Assembly (NCBI GenBank): GCA_005885555.1
Contig: VAWN01000014.1
Location: 19,108 to 62,286 of the forward strand
Length of the DNA stretch: 43,179 bases
DNA from: Actinomycetota bacterium
GTDB lineage: Bacteria > Actinomycetota > Actinomycetes > Mycobacteriales > Micromonosporaceae
Direction: 5' to 3'
The notes under the pieces are model-generated. The model was given only the letters and a program-made list of their open reading frames with translations. It was not told the DNA's origin and did no database searches. Within the stretch, counting starts at the first letter, position 1, and each line of letters starts with the position of its first letter. The translations under genes were made by a program, and so were the position numbers. Shown here piece after piece: positions 24,682 through 34,245 of this stretch.

Positions 24682-25828
24682 GCGCGCTGCCCTGGCGGTA
24701 CCGGTCGAACGACACGTCCCAGTCGGTGTACCCGTCGCCCCACTGCAGCTTCGCCTCGGTACCGGTGACGGTCACCGGGTCGCCGACGTGCGTGATGCCG
24801 AACAGCCACCTGGCGTTCTCGGTCGACATGTTCGTGCAGCCGTGCGACACGTTGCTGCGCCCCTGCGAGCCCACCGACCAGGGAGCCGCGTGGATGTACT
24901 GGCCGTCGATGGTCAGCCGCTGCGTCCAGTACACGGTCTCCCGGTACGAGTCGCCGGGGTCGGTGCCGACGAACAGCTCCGACTGGTTCTTCGTCATGAC
25001 GACCATGTGGCCGCTGGACGACGGCTTGCTCGGCCGGCCCAGGCTCACCGGGATCGTCTTGACCACCTGGTCCTGCACCTTGACCGTCATCGTCTTGGCG
25101 GCGTTGTCGGTGAGCATCTCGACCTTGTTGCCGATCGAGGCGGTGATGGTGAGGTCGTCGGCGCCGTACGCACCGGTGCCCGTGGTCGGATCGCCGCCCA
25201 TGGGCAGCCCGGCGGTCGCCACCCGCAGGGTGAACTTCGTGTTCTCCTGCCAGTAGTCCTGCGTCCGGTAGTGCACCTCGCTGCCGCTGAACCAGTTCCA
25301 CGCGCCGGGCTGGGCCGGCTCGCTGGTCACGAACAGCCGGCGCTCGACCGCCGCGCGCTGGTCCTTGGGGATGTCGGTACCGAACCGGACGACCAGCGGC
25401 ATGGCCACGCCGTACACGGTGTCGTCCTGCAGCGGGGTGCTGACCCGGACGGTGTTCTGCGGCTTGCGCATGGTGGTGAAGGAGACCTTGGTACCGCCGA
25501 CCGTCGCGGTGTACGTGGTGCCGTACTTCAGCGGCTGCGCCGGTACCCACGACGAGCTGTCCGGACGCAGCGCGCCCGGCACCGGGGTACCGCCGGCGTC
25601 GGCGAGCGCCACCTTCGCCGAGGCGTCGGCGCCGGTGAGGACGACCTCGGCCGCGGCGGGTACGTCGGTGGCGCCGTCGGCCGGCGCGCTGATGGACGGG
25701 CCCTGCTTCCCCGGGGTGGACCCGGCGGCCTGCCACGTCGTGGCCGACGCGGCCGAGCAGCCGGTCAGCAGCGCCCCAGCGCCGAGCGCGGCGATCGCGG
25801 CGAGTACCCGTGCGGTGGTCTTCAACAC
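24671..25828 (-). CDS. L,D-transpeptidase lipoprotein (YkuD domain, Ig-like domains)
   Basis: 385 residues from GTG 25828; an in-frame ATG at 25843 is possible, but AAGGGGG lies between the two and is well placed for 25828. The signal peptide ends LLTGC, so it is a lipoprotein. Residues about 30-250 are beta-rich Ig-like domains, as in mycobacterial Ldt enzymes. The catalytic domain has HAAPWSVGSQGRSNVSHGCTN, where the Cys of SHGC is the nucleophile. It makes 3-3 peptidoglycan cross-links outside the membrane. Confidence 0.92.
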   Translation of the reverse strand: MLKTTARVLAAIAALGAGALLTGCSAASATTWQAAGSTPGKQGPSISAPADGATDVPAAAEVVLTGADASAKVALADAGGTPVPGALRPDSSSWVPAQPLKYGTTYTATVGGTKVSFTTMRKPQNTVRVSTPLQDDTVYGVAMPLVVRFGTDIPKDQRAAVERRLFVTSEPAQPGAWNWFSGSEVHYRTQDYWQENTKFTLRVATAGLPMGGDPTTGTGAYGADDLTITASIGNKVEMLTDNAAKTMTVKVQDQVVKTIPVSLGRPSKPSSSGHMVVMTKNQSELFVGTDPGDSYRETVYWTQRLTIDGQYIHAAPWSVGSQGRSNVSHGCTNMSTENARWLFGITHVGDPVTVTGTEAKLQWGDGYTDWDVSFDRYRQGSALSR

Positions 25829-25979
25829 CCACACCCCCTTCATCCCCGATCAGGGTGCGATCTCCCCGCGGCCGGCAAATCCCGGCTTCGTGCCACCCCG
25901 TCGGTTCCCCGACCTGGCACCTGAGCCATCTGGCCGAGATCTTGGTGTGCGCCGGTTGCCGGGCGGGTATGACACGCGC

Positions 25980-26153
25980 ATGACCGATGACACGCAGCCT
26001 GCGGATGTGGTTGACGACCAGACGACCGACGTGCTCGCCGAGGACGAGGTGGTGCACGTACCGCCGGCCGTCGAGGACCTGGCCGACAGCCAGGAGGCCG
26101 GCTCGACCTTCCTGCCCGATGTCCCCGGCTGGGACGACCCCGAGCACGCCTGA
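25980..26153 (+). CDS. Small acidic protein of unknown function
   Basis: 57 residues from ATG 25980 to TGA, with 17 Asp/Glu, only one His near the end and no Lys, Arg or Cys. The text (MTDDTQPADVVDDQTTDVLAEDE... DVPGWDDPEHA) has no domain I recognise. It lies 53 bases before the kinase start, same strand, and could be a kinase substrate or simply a small unstructured protein. It shows the coding bias of its neighbours, but it could also be spurious. Confidence 0.45.
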   Translation: MTDDTQPADVVDDQTTDVLAEDEVVHVPPAVEDLADSQEAGSTFLPDVPGWDDPEHA

Positions 26154-26206
26154 GTTTCCGCATGGCGAGCGCCTCGACGTGCGGGCGGAGCGGATCACCG
26201 GGGATC

Positions 26207-27772
<1,566 letters not shown>

Positions 27773-27784
27773 TACCGTGACCAG

Positions 27785-28816
27785 GTGCGCGCGGGCCAGC
27801 CGGTGACGATCAGGGACGTCGCACAACGCGCCGGTGTCTCGTCCGCCACGGTTTCGCTGGTGCTCAACAACGTCGCCGACTCGCGGGTGTCGGCCGCGAC
27901 GGCGGAACGGGTACGGGCGGCGGCGTCCGAGCTGGCCTACGCGCCGAACCTGGTCGCCCGCGGGCTGCGCCGCCGCCGGACCAACACCATCGCGGTACTC
28001 AGCGACGAGATCGCCACGACGCCGTTCGCGAGCCGGATGATCGGCGCGATCCAGGACGTGGCCATGCGCAACGGGCTGCTGGTCTTCATGGTGAACACGG
28101 CCGGCGACCCGGAGACCGAGCGCTCCGCCGTGGTCGCGTTCAACCAGCAGCAGGTGGACGGGTTCGTCTACGCCTGCCTGTACCACCGCGTCGTCGACCT
28201 GCCGCCCGGGCTCGGCAGCAACGTCGTGGTGCTGGACGGGCGGACGAGACGGCCGCGCTTTCCCGCCGTGGTACCCGACGACCGCGGCGGTGCCCGGGCC
28301 GCGGTGACCGAACTGCTCGCGCACGGGCACCGGCGGATCGGCTTCGTCAACGACTACTCCGCGACCGTCGCGGCCGACCTGCGCCTCAAGGGGTACCGCG
28401 ACGCGCTGCGCGAGCACGGCGTGCGCTTCGACAAGCGGGCCGTCCGCAACGCCGAACCGGGGCTGGAACCCAGCGCCGAAGCGGCGGTACGGCTGCACGA
28501 GGACGCCGGTGTGACGGCGCTGTTCTGCTTCAACGACCGGGTGGCCATCGGGGCGTACCACGGCCTGCGCCGGCACGGCCTCGCGGTACCCCGGGACGTG
28601 TCCGTGGTCGGCTTCGACGACCAGGAGTTCGTGGCCGACTACGCCGACCCGCCGCTGACCACGGTCGCGCTGCCGCACTACGCGATGGGACAGTGGGCCG
28701 CCGAGGAGCTGATCGAGCGGATCAACGGCGGCACCGACCAGCCACGGGTCTGCGAGATGCCGTGCGAACTGGTCCGGCGCGGATCAGTGGGTCCCCCGCG
28801 GGCGGACGGGACGTAG
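27785..28816 (+). CDS. LacI-family transcriptional regulator (orphan)
   Basis: 343 residues from GTG 27785, 12 bases after the kinase stop. HTH: TIRDVAQRAGVSSATVSLVLNN; hinge: YAPNLVARGLRRRRTNTIAVL; ligand domain with VSVVGFDDQEFVADYADPPLTTV. No transport or catabolic gene is adjacent and no LacI operator is obvious, so its target is unknown. It contains the last GGTACC sites before a 2.8-kb stretch without any. Confidence 0.92.
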   Translation: MRAGQPVTIRDVAQRAGVSSATVSLVLNNVADSRVSAATAERVRAAASELAYAPNLVARGLRRRRTNTIAVLSDEIATTPFASRMIGAIQDVAMRNGLLVFMVNTAGDPETERSAVVAFNQQQVDGFVYACLYHRVVDLPPGLGSNVVVLDGRTRRPRFPAVVPDDRGGARAAVTELLAHGHRRIGFVNDYSATVAADLRLKGYRDALREHGVRFDKRAVRNAEPGLEPSAEAAVRLHEDAGVTALFCFNDRVAIGAYHGLRRHGLAVPRDVSVVGFDDQEFVADYADPPLTTVALPHYAMGQWAAEELIERINGGTDQPRVCEMPCELVRRGSVGPPRADGT

Positions 28817-28836
28817 CCGTGCTGCGGCTGCCCAGC

Positions 28837-29088
28837 TCAGCCAAACGTGCCTGCGCCGACCCGACAGGCACCGACCAGTTCCGGCCGTGTAGCGAAGGGT
28901 TGGCGACGCGGTAGCCGCAGTGTCCGCGAAAAGATCGACACGGCAGTCTGCCGCCGCCAGCACGGACCGAGCGTCCCGCACGCCAGACAGCGGCCGGTTG
29001 CGCTAGACGTGACATGCGTATCGAGAGTCCGCTGCGCCTCCGCCAACTGGTCATCGGCGTTCATTCCGTAATACGTCGTTGCTGTCAT
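28837..29088 (-). CDS. Small Cys-containing protein, conserved partner of HTH/TPR regulators
   Basis: 83 residues from ATG 29088. CLACGTLGPC, in the middle, is a candidate half zinc ribbon; TRPELVGACRVGAG ends the protein. I recall small proteins of this shape (N-terminal MNADDQLxEAxRxLxxH, then GRCLxCGxxGPC) beside HTH/TPR regulators in Micromonosporaceae and Streptomyces, but none with a known function. It is the second gene of a two-gene unit divergent from the regulator at 29450. Confidence 0.6.
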   Translation of the reverse strand: MTATTYYGMNADDQLAEAQRTLDTHVTSSATGRCLACGTLGPCWRRQTAVSIFSRTLRLPRRQPFATRPELVGACRVGAGTFG

Positions 29089-29145
29089 GGCGCAGGTTGC
29101 CTCTCTGGCTCATCGCGGCCTTGTCTGTATGCCCGTCGCGTTTGG

Positions 29146-29313
29146 TTACGGTCGCCCGTCGGATGGCGCTCTGGCGGTTTTCGCCCACCCGGTGCACGTG
29201 GGGCAGCTCTTGACCGCCCCGCAGACCGGGCACCAACGAGTCTTGATCTTGAAGGACACCAGACCCGCGAGGTACGCCGTTGCCACGAGGGCCACCGTTA
29301 CCAGCACTTCCAC
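29146..29313 (-). CDS. Small membrane protein with a CxxC...CxxC zinc-ribbon tail
   Basis: 55 residues from GTG 29313 to TAA. One hydrophobic helix (VLVTVALVATAYLAGLVSF) is followed by WCPVCGAVKSCPTC, two CxxC pairs separated by six residues, a compact zinc ribbon. AAAGG lies 8 bases before the GTG. The frame was found by reading the minus strand and is easily missed because of its length and GTG start. It is the first gene of a unit with the 83-residue protein (57 bases apart) and is divergent from the TPR regulator. Its function is unknown. Confidence 0.6.
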   Translation of the reverse strand: MEVLVTVALVATAYLAGLVSFKIKTRWCPVCGAVKSCPTCTGWAKTARAPSDGRP

Positions 29314-29449
29314 GGCTGCCGCCTTTCAGTGCCCGCGCCGCGCGAACATCTACAGGCAGTGAAACGCCGATCTCACTGGGTTCGGTAGGCTGATGCCCCA
29401 GTCGACACGTTGAATGTGTGGAACGGACCGGGCAGGGGAAGGTCCTCGG

Positions 29450-30856
29450 ATGGCGCGAGTGGCGCGACTGCGCAACGAGAAGTTGCTTAGTGTGATCAAG
29501 GCATGCAACTGGTCCTATGACGCATGCGCCTGCGCCGTGCGAGCTATCGCCCGCGAAAACAACGACGATCTACGGTCATGCGACCGCTCCCACGTCGGAC
29601 ACTGGGTAGCTGGTGTCCAGCCCAGCGGGCTGACACCTGGCTACATTGCCGAGGCCGCCTCCCGCAGGCTCGGCCGTGTAATCCGGCCAACCGATCTCGG
29701 TTTCCTCACAGACGGTAGCCTGGAACCCGACTTGGACGGCCTGGATTGGTGGCGGCACGATGCCGCCACCGATCTTGTTACGGTCGGGAGGGCCGATTTG
29801 GACCGGCGGAGCTTCGCTCTCAAGGCCCTGTACTCGTTGGCGGCGCTGGCCGTCCCCCTAGATACGTGGCAAGAGATCGCAGACCGGGGACGACGCGCGC
29901 AATTCGGGGGTGCCGCTGTCGGTCGAGGCGAGATCAACGCGGTGCGTGACATGTTCGCGATGCTCAGTAGATCTGACGAGCAGTTCGGAGGCGGACACGC
30001 CCGCTTGGCCGTCGTCCAGTACCTCACGACGGACGTCGCCGGCTACCTTCGCGGACGTTTCGCAAGCGAGGACGACCGGAAGGCGATGTTCAGCGCCGCG
30101 TCGCAAGTCGCATGGCTTGCCGGATGGAAAAGCTTCGATTCGTCGGAACACGGGCTTGCGCAACGCTACTTCGTGCAGTCCGTCAGGCTCGCCAACGAAG
30201 CCCACGACCGGGCGCTCGCGAGCTTTACGCTGCGTGCAATGGCACATCAAGCCGTAGACCTCGGCCACGGACAACCGGCCCTGGACTTGGCCGATTCGGC
30301 GCTGCACTGGTCAGGTGGGCGGGCCACGCCCGCCGCCACGGCACTCTTCATCACGTTGGCCGCCCGAGGATATGCGGCCACCGGAGATCGACAGCGGACC
30401 ACAACAGCGATCAACAAGGCGGAGAACCTGCTCTCGTCGGCTGACCCCGGCGCTGAGCCGGTGTGGATTCAGACCACCCAGTTCACCGAGGCGGCGCTTG
30501 CCCATGAAACCGGGCGGGCGCTGCAGGATCTCGGGGACCTGGGTGAGTCGGAACGCCAGTTCGGCCGGTCCGTGGCGACACGAAACCAGACCGCGAAACG
30601 CCGTACGCACGCGCTGACGATCGCGTACCTCGCCGAAGTCCAATGCGCCCAAGGATTCTTGCAGGAGGCAACCAAGAACTGGAACCTCGCACTTGACAGC
30701 CTCTCGGGGGTCACCTCAGGCAGGACCCGCGGCGCCGTAAAGAACCTGCGTACCCGGCTAAGCAGCTTCGGCCCACGTCTGCCGGCGTTCGCTCAGCGCC
30801 TGGACCGGAGGGCCGCCGCATACCTGCGCGGGGAGGACCTGAACGCGAACCGCTGA
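29450..30856 (+). CDS. HTH and tetratricopeptide-repeat transcriptional regulator
   Basis: 468 residues from ATG 29450 with GGAAGG upstream. Residues 1-75 form a helical DNA-binding domain (RNEKLLSVIKACNWSYDACACAVRAIARENNDD, then DRSHVGHWVAGVQP), a form common in Streptomyces regulators. The rest (about 150-465) is helical with TPR-like pairs such as ASFTLRAMAHQAVDLGHGQPALDLADSAL. Codon use is visibly less GC-rich than in the neighbours, and no GGTACC site occurs. The two small Cys-rich genes lie divergently upstream, suggesting regulator and targets. Confidence 0.8.
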   Translation: MARVARLRNEKLLSVIKACNWSYDACACAVRAIARENNDDLRSCDRSHVGHWVAGVQPSGLTPGYIAEAASRRLGRVIRPTDLGFLTDGSLEPDLDGLDWWRHDAATDLVTVGRADLDRRSFALKALYSLAALAVPLDTWQEIADRGRRAQFGGAAVGRGEINAVRDMFAMLSRSDEQFGGGHARLAVVQYLTTDVAGYLRGRFASEDDRKAMFSAASQVAWLAGWKSFDSSEHGLAQRYFVQSVRLANEAHDRALASFTLRAMAHQAVDLGHGQPALDLADSALHWSGGRATPAATALFITLAARGYAATGDRQRTTTAINKAENLLSSADPGAEPVWIQTTQFTEAALAHETGRALQDLGDLGESERQFGRSVATRNQTAKRRTHALTIAYLAEVQCAQGFLQEATKNWNLALDSLSGVTSGRTRGAVKNLRTRLSSFGPRLPAFAQRLDRRAAAYLRGEDLNANR

Positions 30857-30895
30857 TAGAGCCTCGTTCAGCGTCGGGAGCTGAGAAGGGAAGCC

Positions 30896-31384
30896 ATGAC
30901 AGGGCAAGTGTTTCAAGTGGAGCCGGTCGCCTACGTTGTCGGCGGACGCGTCGAACCGACCGATGACTACTGGGGAGGCACCCGCTCCATCATCCGAATC
31001 GACGCCTCCCGATTCGGGCCGGAGTCCACAACAGGGCTGGAAGAGTTCTCCCACCTGGAAATCGTGTTCCGCTTCCACCTCACTGACCCCACCGATCTCA
31101 AGCTCGGCGCGCGACGCGCGAGGGACAACCCCGACTGGCCGCCGGTCGGCATCTTCGGCCACCGAAACATGCGGCGCATCAACTGGCTCGGAGTCTCGCG
31201 CTGCCGCTTGCTCAAGGTGGACGGCCTGGACCTGCACGTCGAAGACCTTGACGCGGTCGACGGAACGCCGGTCCTGGACATCAAGCCGTGGTTCGTCGAG
31301 ATGGGGCCACGGGGAGAGATCAAGCAGGCCCCATGGTCGGTAGAGATGCTGCGCAACTACTACGCCCCGGCCAGGCCCACCTGA
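30896..31384 (+). CDS. TrmO/TsaA-like tRNA-methyltransferase family protein
   Basis: 162 residues; AAGGGAAG precedes the ATG. The beta-barrel family UPF0066 (TrmO, N6-methyl-t6A37 formation from SAM) is recognised by EPVAYVVGGRVEPTDDYWGG, LEEFSHLEIVFRFH, VGIFGHRNMRRINWLGVSRCRLL and DGTPVLDIKPW. The usual family motif RSPxRPNPIG is altered here to HRNMRRINWLG, so the substrate may not be the standard tRNA. It follows the TPR regulator by 39 bases and shares the low-GGTACC composition. A separate truncated TrmO copy lies at 37604-37750. Confidence 0.8.
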   Translation: MTGQVFQVEPVAYVVGGRVEPTDDYWGGTRSIIRIDASRFGPESTTGLEEFSHLEIVFRFHLTDPTDLKLGARRARDNPDWPPVGIFGHRNMRRINWLGVSRCRLLKVDGLDLHVEDLDAVDGTPVLDIKPWFVEMGPRGEIKQAPWSVEMLRNYYAPARPT

Positions 31385-31403
31385 CGGAGGGGACCGGGCG
31401 CGG

Positions 31404-32567
31404 TCAGTGCGGTACCGGGCCGCCGGCCAGGGCGACGGCCGCGCCGACGGCACCGGCGCACAGCAGGGTCAGCACGACACCGCGGCGCAGCACCAGCAGC
31501 AGCACCGCGGCACCGGCGAGGACGGCGTACTGCCACGGTTGGGCGAGGTCCAGCGCCAGCGGGCCCGCCGACCCGAGGATCGCCCCGATCGCGGCCGGAC
31601 CGGCGCCGTCGAGGAACGCGCGTACCCGCCGGTTGGCCCGCAGCCGCGCGAAGTGCCCGGCGCCGAACAGGATGAACAGGAACGACGGCGCGAACGCCAC
31701 CAGCGCGGCGAGCAGCCCGCCACCGAGCCCGGCCGCGGCGTACCCGACGACCGCCACCGTCTGCACCACCGGCCCGGGCGTGATCTGCCCGAACGCCACC
31801 GCGTTGAGGAACTGCGCCATGTCCATCCAGTGGTGCTCGTGCACCGCGTCGGCACCCATCAGCGGGATGATGACGAACCCGCCGCCGTACGACAGCGCGC
31901 CCACCTTGAACGCGACCCAGGCGAGCGGCAGCAGCACCCCGCCACCGGCGAGGAACGGCAGAGCGGCCGTCCGCGGGCCGCGCCGCAGCGGTACCCCCTG
32001 AATGGCCGCCTCGACGGCGCCGCAGGCGAGCAGGACCAGCACCAGCCACGGACCGAGCAGCGCGGCGGCGGCCGCGCCGGCGACCAGATAGGCCGCCCAC
32101 CGCAGCCGGTTGACCTCCGCGGCCCGGCGCCAGCTCGCCGGCAGCAACGACACGCCCGCCTGTACCGCGACCGCCGCCACCGCAGCACCCGCGCCGGCCC
32201 CGGCACCCCTGACCCACGCCGGTGGCGTGCCGGTGAGGAACAGCGCGGCGAGCCCGAGGATCACCACCAGCCCCGGGAGGATGAAGGCGGTACCGCCGAG
32301 GAGCGCGCCGGCCCGGCCGCGTACCCGCCACGCGCAGAAGATCGCCAGCTGCGTCGACGCCGGGCCGGGCAGCAGGTTGCACGCGGCCACCGCGTCCTCG
32401 AACTCCCGGGCGTCCAGCCAGCCGCGGCGGTCGACACAGAGCTGGCGCAGCAGCGCGATGTGCGTGGGCGGCCCGCCGAAACCGATGCACCCCAGCCGCC
32501 CCCACTCGCGCAGGACCGTCCAGAGACTGGGCCGGTCGGCGGAGTCGGGCGGGCTGGACGGGTTCAA
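31404..32567 (-). CDS. chrA: Chromate transporter, CHR family (two-domain form)
   Basis: 387 residues and about ten membrane helices. The duplicated CHR signature is present in both halves: WGRLGCIGFGGPPTHIALLR, CNLLPGPASTQLAI at the start and VGALSYGGGFVIIPLM, AFGQITPGPVVQTVAVVGY in the second half. CHR proteins export chromate and probably related oxyanions by proton antiport. It is immediately downstream of the DUF2237 gene (12 bases), likely one transcript. No ChrB-type regulator is seen. Expected helices of about 20 residues are intact. Confidence 0.92.
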   Translation of the reverse strand: MNPSSPPDSADRPSLWTVLREWGRLGCIGFGGPPTHIALLRQLCVDRRGWLDAREFEDAVAACNLLPGPASTQLAIFCAWRVRGRAGALLGGTAFILPGLVVILGLAALFLTGTPPAWVRGAGAGAGAAVAAVAVQAGVSLLPASWRRAAEVNRLRWAAYLVAGAAAAALLGPWLVLVLLACGAVEAAIQGVPLRRGPRTAALPFLAGGGVLLPLAWVAFKVGALSYGGGFVIIPLMGADAVHEHHWMDMAQFLNAVAFGQITPGPVVQTVAVVGYAAAGLGGGLLAALVAFAPSFLFILFGAGHFARLRANRRVRAFLDGAGPAAIGAILGSAGPLALDLAQPWQYAVLAGAAVLLLVLRRGVVLTLLCAGAVGAAVALAGGPVPH

Positions 32568-32579
32568 TGCGGCGGGGCA

Positions 32580-32972
32580 CTAGACCAGCGAGCTGGGGTC
32601 GGCCGGTACGTCGACGGCGTGCTCCTGCAGCAGTTCCAGCGGGATGATCTCGGTGGCCCGGGCGTGCGTGGCGGCGAGGACCACCGGCGGCGCCACGCCG
32701 GCCTGGTACGCCTGCAGCCAGCGGGCCGCCACCACGCACCACCGGTCGCCCGGGTGCAGCCCCGGGAAGTGGAACTCCGGCCGCGGGGTGGACAGGTCGT
32801 TGCCGACCCGTTGCTGGTGGGCGAGGAACTCGCCGGTGACCACCGCGCAGACCGTGTGGCTGCCCACGTCCTCCGGTCCGGTGGTGCAGCACCCGTCACG
32901 GTAGAAGCCGGTCAGCGGGTCGGTGCCGCATGGTTCGAGCGCGCCGCCGAGCACGTTGCGGTCCTCGGTCAT
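32580..32972 (-). CDS. DUF2237 family protein
   Basis: 130 residues. The family pattern is clear: NVLGGALEPCGTDPLTGFYRDGCC near the start, then HTVCAVVTGEFL, FPGLHPGDRWCVVAARWLQAYQAGVAPPV and ATHARATEIIPLELLQEHA at the end. The function of DUF2237 (PF09996) is unknown. The conserved Cys residues in the first third may bind a metal. The context with chrA suggests nothing specific, because DUF2237 genes occur in many settings. Confidence 0.9.
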   Translation of the reverse strand: MTEDRNVLGGALEPCGTDPLTGFYRDGCCTTGPEDVGSHTVCAVVTGEFLAHQQRVGNDLSTPRPEFHFPGLHPGDRWCVVAARWLQAYQAGVAPPVVLAATHARATEIIPLELLQEHAVDVPADPSSLV

Positions 32973-33012
32973 AGCCGTAGCGTCTCATCCCGCCGACCGG
33001 ATGACCACGCCG

Positions 33013-34245
33013 TCACGCCGGGAAGTACCGGTCCAGGAACTCGTTGCGGAACTTGCCCGCCGGGTCGTACCGGCGCAGCAGCGCGACGAAGTCGGCCGCG
33101 CGCGGGTACGGCGGCGGTGCGGCCCGGAACAGCTTCGCCCAGTGCGGCCGGGCGTCCAGCGGTGCGAGCCGCTCCTCCAGCGCGGCCAGCACCGGGTCCA
33201 CCGCGGCGGCGTCCTTGACCCAGGTGAAGTGCAGCGCCACGCTGTCGCGCCGGTAGCTCGGGCTCACCCACAGCTCGTCGGCGGCGACGGTGCGGATTTC
33301 GCAGACCTGCAACACCGGGGCGAGCCGGTCGCGGATGCCGGCCAGTGCCGCGACCGCCGCACCGCCCGACGCCCGCGGCAGCAGGAACTCCGACTGCAGC
33401 TCGTCGCCGCTGCTCGGGGTGAACTCCAGCCGGAAGTGCGGCAGCCGGGTGTACCACGGCCCGGGTGCCCCGAGCTGTTCGGTGCACTGCTCCGGCGGCA
33501 GGTCGGGGATCGGGTGCCGCGGGCCGTCCGCGAGGGTCGCGCCCCACCGGACCGGCGGCGCGTCCGCCGCGCCGGGCTCGTCAACGCGGCGCTTGAGCCA
33601 CACCTGGTCGATGCGCGGTGCGGTCCAGCCGGCGAACAGGCTGACGCTGTACCCGGCGGCCATGATGTCCGCGAAGTGCCCGGTGAGCCGGTCCAGCGCC
33701 AGGTTCTCGTAGACCCACTGCCGCATGTCGTAGGCCGGCACGACGTCGAGGGTCAGCCGGGTGACGATGCCGCAGGCGCCGAGGCCGAGGGCCACGCCCG
33801 GGAAGTCCGGGTCGCCGCGGCGCACCGTCACCAGGTCGCCGTCGGCGCCGACCAGCTCCACGGCCGACACCGCCGTGGCGAGGTTGCCGTTGCGGTCGCC
33901 GGATCCGTGGGTACCCGTCGAGCACGCGCCCGCCACCGAGATGTGCGGCAGCGACCCGAGGTTGGCCAGGGCGTACCCGGCGCCGTCCAGGTACCTCGCC
34001 AGCTCGCCGTAGCGGACGCCGCCCGCGACGGTGACCTGCGCGCCGTCGAGGTGCATGGTCGCCGGCAGCCCCGCGACCGACACCAGCTCGCCCGGCCCCT
34101 CGATGAGGCGGCTGAACGAGTGGCCGGTGCCCAGCGCGCGGATGCGGGTACTGGCGGCGACCAGGCGGCGCAGTTCGTCGACGGTACCGGGCCGGCGCAC
34201 GCGTCGGGGATCGAACGCGATGTTGCCGGCCCAGTTCGTGCTCAC
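33013..34245 (-). CDS. Alditol oxidase-like FAD flavoprotein
   Basis: 410 residues from GTG 34245. It resembles Streptomyces AldO over its whole length: NWAGNIAF at the start, RALGTGHSFS, in which His42 is the expected covalent FAD attachment site, LGSLPHISVAGACSTGTHGSG, GALGLGACGIVTRLTLDVVPAY, then CTEQLGAPGPWYTRLPHFRLEFTPSSG and a C-terminal D-arabinono-1,4-lactone oxidase (ALO) domain ending DPAGKFRNEFLDRYF. AldO oxidises the terminal hydroxyl of polyols such as xylitol and makes hydrogen peroxide. The start overlaps the stop of the upstream glycosidase gene as GTGA. Confidence 0.9.
   Translation of the reverse strand: MSTNWAGNIAFDPRRVRRPGTVDELRRLVAASTRIRALGTGHSFSRLIEGPGELVSVAGLPATMHLDGAQVTVAGGVRYGELARYLDGAGYALANLGSLPHISVAGACSTGTHGSGDRNGNLATAVSAVELVGADGDLVTVRRGDPDFPGVALGLGACGIVTRLTLDVVPAYDMRQWVYENLALDRLTGHFADIMAAGYSVSLFAGWTAPRIDQVWLKRRVDEPGAADAPPVRWGATLADGPRHPIPDLPPEQCTEQLGAPGPWYTRLPHFRLEFTPSSGDELQSEFLLPRASGGAAVAALAGIRDRLAPVLQVCEIRTVAADELWVSPSYRRDSVALHFTWVKDAAAVDPVLAALEERLAPLDARPHWAKLFRAAPPPYPRAADFVALLRRYDPAGKFRNEFLDRYFPA

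Noticed and set aside
29051-29236. A 61-residue minus-strand frame overlapping the zinc-ribbon protein gene
   Set aside because: It overlaps the better-supported GTG-started membrane protein in another frame and has no recognisable feature.
29341-29449. A tRNA- or attachment-like sequence at the left end of the GGTACC-free block
   Set aside because: I saw no tRNA arms and no matching direct repeat at the right end near 31390, so a site-specific integration cannot be supported.
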